The notes beneath the pieces were generated by a model. The model had not been told where the DNA came from. It searched no databases and saw only the letters and a program-made list of their open reading frames with translations. Both the position numbers and the translations under genes were made by a program. DNA of 64,000 nucleotides, from positions 2,501 to 66,500 of the forward strand of contig NZ_JAKZGO010000005.1 in the NCBI RefSeq assembly GCF_022549785.1. The letters are read 5' to 3'. The DNA is from Belliella alkalica. GTDB lineage: Bacteria > Bacteroidota > Bacteroidia > Cytophagales > Cyclobacteriaceae. This document shows, piece after piece, positions 56,570-64,000 of this stretch; position 1 is the first letter of the stretch; the number at the start of each line of letters is the position of its first letter.

Positions 56570-56740
56570 ATGTCCACCTAGAACTCCCATGCCCCTTGTT
56601 CAGTATCCCTAAAGAACAATCTTTATACATACAGAACAATTATCACTGGCATTTAATGATTCACAAATCAAAAAACCATCTCTCCTACTTAGAAAAATCG
56701 ATATCTAGGCTACTACAAACCCCTTACAAAATCCATAATT

Positions 56741-57937
56741 TCAAAAAATCCAATTATACCCAATCCCTGCCAATACTCCAATAACAATAATCAAAGGAGA
56801 TGAAAGCTTTGTAAATTGGAGCAGAATATAAGTCCCAAAAATCGCAAGCACATTGAACAAATTAGAATCCAAAGGTTCAAAAAGCAAATATGCTGCAGCA
56901 ATCAACATCCCGCAACTCACCGCATTCACCCCTTCCAAAGCAGCACGAACAGGCCTGTATTTTTTCAATTGATCCCAAAATCTAATCACAAAGAATATCA
57001 GAAAAGTACCGGGCAAAAAGATCCCCGCAGCAGCTATAAAACCTCCCGTCAATAACCCCACTACACCATATTCCCGCATAGAAAGGGCTCCAACATAAGA
57101 ACTAATACTGAAAGTAGGCCCTGGCATCCCTTGAGATATGGCATAGCCAGTAAGAAACTCTTCAGAGGTAAGAAATTTTTTGAACTCTACAAACTCAGTA
57201 AAAAGATAGGGTACCAAAACTTGACCACCTCCAAAGATCAAACTTCCGTTTCTGTAGAAATTTTCAAAAAGCAAAATCGACTGGTTCTTTGTCAAGGCTC
57301 CCAAAACCGCAGCCAATACTAAAATCCCTCCCCAGAGGTAAAAGTTGGCCCAGGAAATCACCAACTCCCTATCCCCTTTTTGTTTTGGATGACTTTTATA
57401 ATTCAATGAAGTCGTAAGCCCTCCTACTAAAAGCAAAATAGGAAACACATAGGGCGAATGATAAAAGAAAGAGATAAAGGCAGCCATCATCATCAATACA
57501 GTAGCCTCGGATGTTTTGACCATTTTAAAAATGGTTTTTTGGGCTGCGTATATAATAAAACCTATCGCCATGGGCTGTATAAATTTCGCAAAACTCAAAG
57601 CTCCTGGAGTATTTTCCTGTAAAAAATCTATCAAAAAAGCCGCGGCTATCATTAAAACCGTGGCTGGCAAAATCCAAACAAATAGAGATAAGTAAGCCAA
57701 ATTGGGACCTCCAATTCTATAGCCTATTGCTGAAATCGTCTGAGTAGATGTTGGCCCTGGCAGGATTTGACAAAGCGCATTTAACTCCCACAAATCCTCT
57801 TCTGAAATATAATTTCTTTTCTTGACCATGGTATCCAATACCATGGCCAGAAAAGCTTGAGGCCCCCCAAAAGCAGTGACAGAAAGCAACAACACATCCT
57901 TGAGATAAAGATAATATTTTACTTTCTTTAAGGTCAC
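56741..57937 (-). CDS. chrA: Chromate transporter ChrA-type
   Basis: 398 residues with two homologous CHR halves and about ten to twelve membrane segments. The CHR motifs LSVTAFGGPQAFLAMV and GPTSTQTISAIGYRIGGP are in the first half, and GGGQVLVPYLFTEFV with GYAISQGMPGPTFSISSYVG in the second. It exports chromate, likely using the proton gradient, though the true substrate in non-contaminated settings is uncertain. The start is GTG 57937, 3 nt after the dioxygenase stop. Confidence 0.92.
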   Translation of the reverse strand: MTLKKVKYYLYLKDVLLLSVTAFGGPQAFLAMVLDTMVKKRNYISEEDLWELNALCQILPGPTSTQTISAIGYRIGGPNLAYLSLFVWILPATVLMIAAAFLIDFLQENTPGALSFAKFIQPMAIGFIIYAAQKTIFKMVKTSEATVLMMMAAFISFFYHSPYVFPILLLVGGLTTSLNYKSHPKQKGDRELVISWANFYLWGGILVLAAVLGALTKNQSILLFENFYRNGSLIFGGGQVLVPYLFTEFVEFKKFLTSEEFLTGYAISQGMPGPTFSISSYVGALSMREYGVVGLLTGGFIAAAGIFLPGTFLIFFVIRFWDQLKKYRPVRAALEGVNAVSCGMLIAAAYLLFEPLDSNLFNVLAIFGTYILLQFTKLSSPLIIVIGVLAGIGYNWIF

Positions 57938-57940
57938 AGC

Positions 57941-58921
57941 TTATTTCTTTAAGCCTAGTTCTCTCAAACGCTCATCCAGGAACTCCCCTGCTGTAGCATC
58001 TGTAAATTGCTTTGGGTTATTTTCATCAATACAACTTTCCAAACAAGTCAAATCCATTTCGGATCTAGGGTGCATAAAGAAAGGAATCGAAAACCTGCTG
58101 GAATTCATTTTCTCTCTCGGTGGATTTACAACTCTATGGATCGTTGATTTCAATTTCTTGTTTGTCAATCTTTCCAGCATATCTCCAACATTCACCACTA
58201 CTTGATCAGGAAGCGCTGTGATCGGAATCCATTTACCATCCTTTCTCAAGACTTGCAATCCATCTGCACTTGCTCCCATCAATAATGTAATCAGATTAAT
58301 ATCTCCATGCTCAGCAGCTCTTACAGCATCTGCAGGAACTTCATCTGGGTTTTCGATAGGAAAATAATGAATTTGCCTCAAAATGGAATTCCCGTAAATG
58401 ACCTTATCTTCAAAATAATCTTCCGGAAGCTCCAAATAAAGAGCAATTGCTCTGAGCATATTCTTTCCTGCCGCTTCCAAAGTCTTGTATGTCTCCAAGG
58501 CAATCTCCTTGAATTCGGGTAATTCCTCAGGCCATACATTTTCTGGGTATTCAGCTTTGATAGGATCAGAATCAGGGATATCTGATCGCTCTTGACCAAC
58601 GTGGTAGAACTCTTTCAGATCACCTGTATTTCTACCTTTTGCATGCTCCTTTCCCTTGCCGGTATAACCTCTTTGATAACCAATTTCTGGTTTTTCATGT
58701 TTTGTCTTTACCTCATCAGGAAGTGCAAAATATCTTTTGATGATATCATAAAGCTTATCCTGCAACTCTTTATTCAATCCATGATTTTTGATAGCAGCAA
58801 AGCCTATATTGTTATAAGCCTGCCCCAATTTCTCAACAAAGGCTGCTTTTTTTTCTGCATTTCCAGAAGTGAAATCCGCCAAATCTAGCGATGGGATTTC
58901 GTCATATAAAATCTCAGTCAT
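57941..58921 (-). CDS. Isopenicillin N synthase-family 2-oxoglutarate/Fe(II) dioxygenase
   Basis: 326 residues with the DIOX_N part (IPSLDLADFTSGNAEKKAAF, GFAAIKNHGL) and the 2OG-FeII domain carrying His and Asp of AEHGDINLITLLMG, His of STIHRVVNPP and the 2OG-binding RFSIPFF. Many bacterial members have no known substrate; it is not evidence of penicillin synthesis. It precedes chrA by 3 nt and is thus co-transcribed with it. A chemical link is not obvious. Confidence 0.9.
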   Translation of the reverse strand: MTEILYDEIPSLDLADFTSGNAEKKAAFVEKLGQAYNNIGFAAIKNHGLNKELQDKLYDIIKRYFALPDEVKTKHEKPEIGYQRGYTGKGKEHAKGRNTGDLKEFYHVGQERSDIPDSDPIKAEYPENVWPEELPEFKEIALETYKTLEAAGKNMLRAIALYLELPEDYFEDKVIYGNSILRQIHYFPIENPDEVPADAVRAAEHGDINLITLLMGASADGLQVLRKDGKWIPITALPDQVVVNVGDMLERLTNKKLKSTIHRVVNPPREKMNSSRFSIPFFMHPRSEMDLTCLESCIDENNPKQFTDATAGEFLDERLRELGLKK

Positions 58922-58999
58922 AAGGGTATAATTTACTTCGAAATATACGGTTTTTTAAGCTAAAATTAAATATCTTTAGTTCTCTAGCAACCAAACACT

Positions 59000-59767
59000 A
59001 TGAAACATATATTCTTTTATGCACTTGCGTTCCTAATATGTACAATATTTTCCTGTGAATCTAGACGAGAAAAAAAAGAAGAGGTAAAGCATAAAATGCA
59101 AACTTCCGACTCCCTGGAAATTTTATCTCCGGAGATCAGTTTTTATTTTTACGAAGAAAAAAATGATTATCCAGATGCTATTCTGGAGATGTTTAGTCCT
59201 TTGGGCAATCAAGTTTTCAAGCCAGGTAAAATCCCCTTTGAATTTAATGTCAAAAACTATCCTTATGGCGAAGGCTTGAGCGGGTTCCAGTTGAAATTAA
59301 TCCTGAATTCAAGTGATCCCGTAGGCTACAATATGCCGATTTTTCAAAAAGAGCTCAACGAGGGAACATACAGATCTATTGCTTATTTGGTAGATGGGGA
59401 AGGTTTGATGCTCAAAGAGTTCGGGAATTATGTTGACAGGGATTTTAGAGTTGGCGATACTAGGCCATTTCCTTATTCAGCAGAACCATACATAGCTGTC
59501 AATCTTCCCGCTGATAAGCAATCATATACATCTGAACAAGAAGTCACGATAGATTTTTTGGTTTTGGGAGGAGATCTGAAAAAGGACAAATTGAAGGTAA
59601 TCATCGCGGTAGATGAGATAAATTATGAAGTCGAGCAAGTCACACCTGTCAGAATTGCCAACTTACCCAAAGGTGAGCACCTACTGACGATCAAATTGGT
59701 ACACAAAGATGGAAAAGAATTAGACGGACCATTTTCGACAATTCGCAAAAGTGTAATAATTCAATAA
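59000..59767 (+). CDS. Predicted lipoprotein of unknown function
   Basis: 255 residues with a lipobox (TIFSCES). The mature part is predicted to be mainly beta (an Ig-like or carbohydrate-binding look: SPLGNQVFKPGKIPFEFNVK, LVLGGDLKKDKLKVIIAVDE). No recognised family. Divergent from the dioxygenase gene; 52 nt before serS, which has its own -7 box. Confidence 0.75.
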   Translation: MKHIFFYALAFLICTIFSCESRREKKEEVKHKMQTSDSLEILSPEISFYFYEEKNDYPDAILEMFSPLGNQVFKPGKIPFEFNVKNYPYGEGLSGFQLKLILNSSDPVGYNMPIFQKELNEGTYRSIAYLVDGEGLMLKEFGNYVDRDFRVGDTRPFPYSAEPYIAVNLPADKQSYTSEQEVTIDFLVLGGDLKKDKLKVIIAVDEINYEVEQVTPVRIANLPKGEHLLTIKLVHKDGKELDGPFSTIRKSVIIQ

Positions 59768-59777
59768 AGAACATCCT

Positions 59778-59785
59778 TATCTTTG
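59778..59785 (+). promoter_or_regulatory. -7 element of serS
   Basis: TATCTTTG, 34 nt before the serS ATG at 59820. The -33 element is not recognisable. Confidence 0.5.
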
Positions 59786-59819
59786 CAGCTATCAATAATC
59801 AGAATCAAAGACACATTTT

Positions 59820-61091
59820 ATGTTACTTGTAAATACGATCAGAGACAACTTCGATGTTGTTTTGGAAGGTTTATCAAAAAGAAATTTCCAACAAGCTGAA
59901 ATAACGCTACGCCAAGTCATCGAACTTGACAATAAAAGGAAAGAAACACAATCAGAAAGAGATAATTTACAAGCCGAATCCAACAATATTTCCAAAGAGA
60001 TCGGGATGTTGATGCGTGAAGGAAAAAAAGAAGAAGCTGAAAAGATAAAATCTAGAACAGCAGAGATAAAGGCGCAAATAAAAACTCTTGAAGACAGCTT
60101 CAACACCATTGAAGAAGAACTTAAGCAACAACTATATACACTACCAAACATCCCCCATAGTTCTGTACCTGCCGGGAAATCAGCGGAAGACAATGAGATT
60201 GTCCTAGAACATGGCTCAATTCCGGAGTTGCCGGAATCAAAAATGGCACATTGGGATTTAATAAAAAAATACGATATCATCGATTTTGATTTGGGGGTAA
60301 AGATCGCCGGTGCAGGATTTCCAGTTTATAAAGGAAAAGGTGCTAGACTTCAGAGGGCATTGATTAATTTCTTCTTGGACGAAGCGATGAAAGCCGGATA
60401 TACAGAAGTACAGCCACCCATTTTGGTCAATGAAGAATCAGGCTATGGAACAGGACAACTTCCTGACAAGGAAGGTCAGATGTACGAAGCTACTGCAGAC
60501 AAACTTTTCCTTATTCCTACAGCAGAAGTTCCCATCACAAACCTTTATAGAGATGTGATTGTGAATGAACAAGATTTTCCAATCAAAAATGTCGGCTATA
60601 CACCTTGCTTCAGAAGAGAGGCTGGTAGTTGGGGGGCCCATGTCAGAGGCTTGAATAGACTCCACCAATTCGACAAAGTTGAAATTGTGCAAGTCGTGCA
60701 CCCTGATCAATCTTACGACACACTGGAGGACATGAGCAAATATGTACAAGGTTTACTTCAAAAGCTTGAGCTGCCTTACAGAGTTCTTAGGCTTTGTGGT
60801 GGTGATATGGGTTTCACATCTTCACTGACTTATGATATGGAAGTCTACTCTGCTGCTCAAGAAAGATGGCTTGAGGTAAGTTCTGTCAGTAATTTTGAAA
60901 ACTTTCAGGCAAACCGTTTAAAGTTGAGGTTCAAGGGAAGTGATAAAAAGACACAGTTAGCACATACATTGAATGGCTCAGCTTTGGCTTTGCCAAGAAT
61001 AGTAGCTTCAATTTTGGAAAACAATCAAACAGAAGATGGCATAAAAATGCCAAAAGTACTTGTGCCATACCTTGGTTTTGATAAAATATAA
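59820..61091 (+). CDS. serS: Seryl-tRNA synthetase
   Basis: 423 residues. A long N-terminal antiparallel coiled coil (about 30-100: LDNKRKETQSERDNLQAESN) grips the long variable arm of tRNA-Ser; the class II catalytic core has motif 2 (TPCFRREAGSWGAHVRGLNR) and motif 3 (LNGSALALPRIVASILEN). Standard length, complete. Confidence 0.97.
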   Translation: MLLVNTIRDNFDVVLEGLSKRNFQQAEITLRQVIELDNKRKETQSERDNLQAESNNISKEIGMLMREGKKEEAEKIKSRTAEIKAQIKTLEDSFNTIEEELKQQLYTLPNIPHSSVPAGKSAEDNEIVLEHGSIPELPESKMAHWDLIKKYDIIDFDLGVKIAGAGFPVYKGKGARLQRALINFFLDEAMKAGYTEVQPPILVNEESGYGTGQLPDKEGQMYEATADKLFLIPTAEVPITNLYRDVIVNEQDFPIKNVGYTPCFRREAGSWGAHVRGLNRLHQFDKVEIVQVVHPDQSYDTLEDMSKYVQGLLQKLELPYRVLRLCGGDMGFTSSLTYDMEVYSAAQERWLEVSSVSNFENFQANRLKLRFKGSDKKTQLAHTLNGSALALPRIVASILENNQTEDGIKMPKVLVPYLGFDKI

Positions 61092-61216
61092 TTTGCCTAT
61101 TCGCAATCATGCCACTAATCAATTAAACGATTGTTTTTTGGCAAACTGATACTAACAGATATTGGATATTTATTAGTATTGGTTCGAAATCACAGGTTAA
61201 TTCAGTTATTTAGATT

Positions 61217-61262
61217 CTACTGATATGAAAACGGATATATAAAATATCCGCAATAACAACAG
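61217..61262. repeat. Interspersed intergenic repeat, collapsed copy E
   Basis: GATTCTACTGATATGAAAACGGATATA followed by AATATCCGC: the right end and the left end of the family joined without a body. GGATAT and ATATCC pair. Confidence 0.45.
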
Positions 61263-61369
61263 TAATTTAAGAAGAGAGCTCTCTTTGATTCATTTCGATC
61301 CACCAAAGGCGGACAAGTTATTAATTGATATTAGATATTGATCTAAATCAAACATTAATACTAGAATTA

Positions 61370-61580
61370 TAATCTACTGGAAAAGAAGCGTATACTCATA
61401 AAATCTGATTCTCCGCAGTGACACCAGAAAATGAATTTTCACTTGAAGATCATGCTGATAATCGTCGATGATTGACTGTCAACAGTAGCTGAATTCTATG
61501 CAAATGCCTAATTATGATGAATACTTTATTTTAAATGGGTGTTTTTTTGAAGCGGCTATACCTATGATGTAAATAGAATA
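61370..61580. repeat. Interspersed intergenic repeat, copy D with an extra right end
   Basis: 61370-61400 shows a right end (CTACTGGAAAAG, AAGCGTATAC); from 61406 a new copy starts (TGATTCTCCGCAGTGACACCAG, GAATTTTCAC, GATAATCGTCGA) and ends near GAAGCGGCTATACC. It belongs to the family at 16471 and 24177. The 957-nt gap 61092-62048 is otherwise A/T-rich sequence with no open gene. Confidence 0.65.
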
Positions 61581-61608
61581 AGAGCAGATTTAAATTCCAA
61601 AGACATAA

Positions 61609-61647
61609 AATCCTTAGAGAATGAGCCTTCATTTTCTAAGGATTTTT
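61609..61647 (+). terminator. Orphan terminator-like hairpin
   Basis: AATCCTTAGAGAATGA (61609-61624) pairs with TCATTTTCTAAGGATT (61629-61644), 16 bp with one G-T pair and a 4-nt loop, followed by a T run. There is no gene directly before it: serS ended 518 nt earlier. Confidence 0.75.
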
Positions 61648-61893
61648 GCATTTGTGAAAAAAAATAATTCAACTGAGGTAAAATTTTAATAATTTTTCAG
61701 AAAAAAAATATATACCCTAATACCATCAAGATTATTGTTAAAAACAAAATATTATTCCGTATATATTGATTTATCAACTAATGTATATTTCACGATAACG
61801 TTTCCGAAAGAATTTTCACTTGATTATTATATTTTCATTAAAATGATCAAATCATTATATTTTTGACAATGATTAAATATTTTTATTGAATTA

Positions 61894-61925
61894 TTTGTAA
61901 TTTAATATCGACATACCTATGTTTG
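61894..61925 (+). promoter_or_regulatory. Promoter of the secreted protein gene at 62049
   Basis: TTTG (61894-61897) and TATGTTTG (61918-61925) with 20 nt spacing. Leader about 117 nt. Confidence 0.68.
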
Positions 61926-61930
61926 TACCA

Positions 61931-62030
61931 TGATCTTTTAAAACGATCACCCCCAAAGTAGCTGGCCTCTATTTTATGTGCTCGAAGATATCGACACAAG
62001 AGGTTAATCCGAAATAAGTATTTCTTAACC
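61931..62030 (+). promoter_or_regulatory. Structured leader of the gene at 62049
   Basis: Three foldable elements: TGATC...GATCA (61931-61949), CCTCT...AGAGG (61966-62003) and a long hairpin GGTTAA plus GAAAT with ATTTC plus TTAACC (62002-62030) that ends 18 nt before the ATG. The last two overlap at GG (62002-62003) and are mutually exclusive, an attribute of regulatory leaders. No known riboswitch class is recognised. Confidence 0.45.
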
Positions 62031-62048
62031 CTATTAAATTATACTATT

Positions 62049-62627
62049 ATGAGATTATTTACAGCAATGATCCTAGCATTGAGCATTTCATTTACAGCCT
62101 TTGCAGGAAACGAACAAACAGAAGGAACTGTCAAACTAAAAAAAGTACAAGACAGCAAAGTGCAATTGATTTATGGCATGGTTCCGACAGGAGCCGTTAC
62201 AGTAAAAATCTACGATGATTACAATGCTTTGGTGCATTCAGATAGAATCCTATCAAAAAAGGAATTCTCTAAAGCTTATGATTTCTCAAGATTGAAGGAT
62301 GGGAAATACCAGATTGGAGTTTACAATGGCAACGGAGAAGTTGAGCACATGGAATTCAATGTAGGAGACAAAAAAGTTGAGCCTGTAGTGTTTTCTAAGC
62401 TCGAAAAAGTACAGGGAAATAAATATAAACTACTTGTAAATTCACTTTTACCATCTAATATGTCCATTTTGATATATGAAAACAATCAATTGGTTCATGA
62501 AGAAGAACTAAAAGACACGAAAGGATTCCAAAAAACTTATATTTTCAACCACCCAATTGCTAACTCAAAAATCGAGTTCTTTGTAAGAACTGATGATGGA
62601 TTTTCGAAGCTATTGGCTACGAAGTAA
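62049..62627 (+). CDS. Secreted protein with two Ig-like repeats, function unknown
   Basis: 192 residues with a signal peptide (MRLFTAMILALSISFTAFAG). The mature part has two similar beta-rich halves: KLKKVQDSKVQLIYGMVPTG with VTVKIYDDYNALVHSDRIL, and KLEKVQGNKYKLLVNSLLPS with MSILIYENNQLVHEEEL. An internal duplication is clear. It has its own promoter with a long structured leader and a terminator, suggesting strong or regulated expression. No named family recognised. Confidence 0.8.
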   Translation: MRLFTAMILALSISFTAFAGNEQTEGTVKLKKVQDSKVQLIYGMVPTGAVTVKIYDDYNALVHSDRILSKKEFSKAYDFSRLKDGKYQIGVYNGNGEVEHMEFNVGDKKVEPVVFSKLEKVQGNKYKLLVNSLLPSNMSILIYENNQLVHEEELKDTKGFQKTYIFNHPIANSKIEFFVRTDDGFSKLLATK

Positions 62628-62644
62628 CATACTAATTAACCATA

Positions 62645-62682
62645 AAAAATGGGTTTCTTTTTGCAAAGAAGCCCGTTTTTTA
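62645..62682 (+). terminator. Intrinsic terminator of the secreted protein gene
   Basis: GGGTTTCTTT (62651-62660) and AAAGAAGCCC (62665-62674) form a 10-bp stem with one G-T pair, followed by a T run; the mirrored A run upstream makes it bidirectional and so also serves the convergent pseudouridine synthase gene. Confidence 0.88.
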
Positions 62683-62703
62683 TTTTCAAGGTGTTGGAAG
62701 TTA

Positions 62704-63999
62704 TTATTTGAAATATTTCAAATTGATAACTTCTTTTTCGTTGAGGAATCTATATTTACCTCTTGGCAAATCTTTCTTATCCAAACCTGCATAGGTTACC
62801 CTATCCAATGCAACCACTTCATATCCAAAGTGAGCAAAGATCCTTCGGACGATTCTGTTTCTTCCAACATGGATTTCAAGACCTAAAATTGTCTTATCTT
62901 TTGAAAGTACTTGTAAATCGTTCACTTTGATGTCACCATCTTCCAAGGCAAAGCCTTCCAATATGGTTTCTTCATCTGCTTTGGTCAAAGGCTTATCCAG
63001 AGTAACTTGATAAATCTTTTTGATTTGATTTGAAGGATGAGACAGTTTAGCTGCCAACTCACCATCGTTTGTAAACAATAAAAGACCAGTTGTATTCCTA
63101 TCTAATCTCCCTACAGGAAAGATTCTTTCTTTACATGCATTCCCTACCAACTCCATCACAGTCTTTCTCTCCATTGGATCGTCAGTTGTGGTGATAAAAT
63201 CCTTTGGCTTATTCAGTAAAACATATACTGGTTTCTCTGGATTGATTGTTTTCCCTTTGTATGTAATTGTATCAGTTCTTTGGACTTTGTAGCCCATTTC
63301 CATGACAATTTCTCCATTTACCTTGACGTCTCCATTTTGAATCAATGTATCGGCTTCCCTCCTGGAACAAACACCAGAATTTGAGATATACTTATTGAGT
63401 CTGATCACATCATCATTTTGATTTTTGTTGAATTTCTTCTCAATTCTATCAAAATTGTAATCAGGTCTTGGCTCTGTCGGTGCTTCGTGAAATGATGGCT
63501 TTTGGGATTTCTTTCTCGCAGCCATTTTTTTCTCGATATCAGATTTTTTTACTGTTTCGAAAACCGGTCTTTCGTCTTTTCCACGACCTTTGTACACAGT
63601 CTTAAACTCCCCAGAATTCAATTTTGGATCTCCAGTTTTTGACCTACTGCTGGTTTTTCCATAAGAAGGACTATTTCTACCTTCCTGAGGCTTCGGAGTG
63701 TATTTCTTTTTTGGATGACCTTCTAGGCTAAATCCATCCGACTTTGTTGATTTAGATTTTGAAGATTCGCTATACGGTCTTTTAGAAGTTGCAGATTTCC
63801 TTTCTGTCAATTCTTCTGATTTTCTAAAAGGAGATTTTGATCTTCCTTCCGGTTTAGATTCATCTTTAGACCTTGATTTTCTAAAATCAGAATCTTTTGA
63901 AAAATCTTTTTTCCTGTCACTTCTACCTTCTTTGCTGTAAGGCTTGCTTGATTTAGAGTCTCTATTTGACCCTTGGTTTTTGTTATTTTCTCTTTTCAT
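62704..63999 (-). CDS. rluB: Pseudouridine synthase, RluB-type, with long disordered N-terminus
   Basis: 431 residues; ATG at 63999, one base from the window edge. Residues 1 to about 195 are Lys/Ser/Arg-rich and of low complexity (KPYSKEGRSDRKKDFSKDSD). Then comes an S4 domain (IRLNKYISNSGVCSRREADT) and the RsuA/RluB catalytic domain with Asp in FPVGRLDRNTTGLLLFTNDG. It isomerises a uridine in 23S rRNA. The basic tail is typical in Bacteroidota and may bind RNA. Confidence 0.92.
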   Translation of the reverse strand: MKRENNKNQGSNRDSKSSKPYSKEGRSDRKKDFSKDSDFRKSRSKDESKPEGRSKSPFRKSEELTERKSATSKRPYSESSKSKSTKSDGFSLEGHPKKKYTPKPQEGRNSPSYGKTSSRSKTGDPKLNSGEFKTVYKGRGKDERPVFETVKKSDIEKKMAARKKSQKPSFHEAPTEPRPDYNFDRIEKKFNKNQNDDVIRLNKYISNSGVCSRREADTLIQNGDVKVNGEIVMEMGYKVQRTDTITYKGKTINPEKPVYVLLNKPKDFITTTDDPMERKTVMELVGNACKERIFPVGRLDRNTTGLLLFTNDGELAAKLSHPSNQIKKIYQVTLDKPLTKADEETILEGFALEDGDIKVNDLQVLSKDKTILGLEIHVGRNRIVRRIFAHFGYEVVALDRVTYAGLDKKDLPRGKYRFLNEKEVINLKYFK

Positions 64000-64000
64000 T

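Noticed and set aside
57941-58921. Beta-lactam biosynthesis
   Set aside because: The IPNS-like domain is a broad dioxygenase family and no NRPS or related genes are near.
59792-60280. 162-codon frame antisense to serS
   Set aside because: It lies fully opposite the conserved coiled-coil coding part of serS; Ser/Phe/Leu-rich shadow composition.
61180-61200. GGTTCGAAATC resembling a tRNA T-loop
   Set aside because: No matching acceptor, D or anticodon arms can be placed around it.

Overview
The window is a chromosomal segment of a Bacteroidota bacterium, most likely order Cytophagales, family Cyclobacteriaceae. This is inferred from gene content (DUF2851 protein, long NusB, an LolA-like protein next to FtsK, atpD-atpC split from the other ATP synthase genes, YbbR/DUF1573/YtxH genes with nusB), from promoters of the Bacteroidota type (TTTG, about 19 nt, TAnnTTTG), from the near absence of Shine-Dalgarno sequences except before rpsU, and from an A+T-rich composition with many lipoproteins. 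The exact genus cannot be fixed from the sequence alone.

Layout. 1-2904 (minus): rpmH, rnpA, an S41 processing protease and tsaB (cut by the window edge). 2946-9889: an M61 metallopeptidase, then an M16 pair (active plus degenerate subunit, the latter fused to a domain that also exists as the next gene) and a lipoprotein. 10113-14324: a BtuF-like binding protein, a two-component system and a small orphan gene. 14567-24093 (minus): nucleoside phosphorylase, trhO, a NeuD/PglD-like acetyltransferase, DUF2851, pyrF, lolA, ftsK and pyrD. 24561-26145: an outer-membrane barrel protein and xerD. 26246-30374 is an accessory island with small lipoproteins, a YhcG/DUF1016 nuclease and an IS1182-type transposase remnant. 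30901-39697: aroQ, a SerC-like aminotransferase, MarC, AlkD, two ABC proteins and a Leu/Glu-type dehydrogenase. 39838-43777: nusB, ytxH-like, DUF1573, yajC, ybbR-like and coaE. 43893-45684: TPR and NlpC/P60 lipoproteins. 45925-50024: atpD, atpC, rpsU, a three-unit repeat array, xerC and hpf. 50106-55273: two GT39 transferases, a GT2 transferase and a flippase-like protein, a likely polyprenyl-phosphate-sugar module. 55397-64000: a DUF4143 ATPase, a chromate transporter, an IPNS-like dioxygenase, a lipoprotein, serS, a repeat-rich gap, a secreted protein and an RluB-type pseudouridine synthase.

Most genes are housekeeping. The unusual content is in the non-coding and accessory DNA: an interspersed palindromic repeat family (near 16.5, 24.2 and 61.2-61.6 kb), a tandem array of about 125-bp units after rpsU, an IS-like remnant apparently enclosing a nuclease gene, and several promoters lying almost on the start codon, which suggests leaderless mRNAs. 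No rRNA, tRNA or CRISPR array was found.
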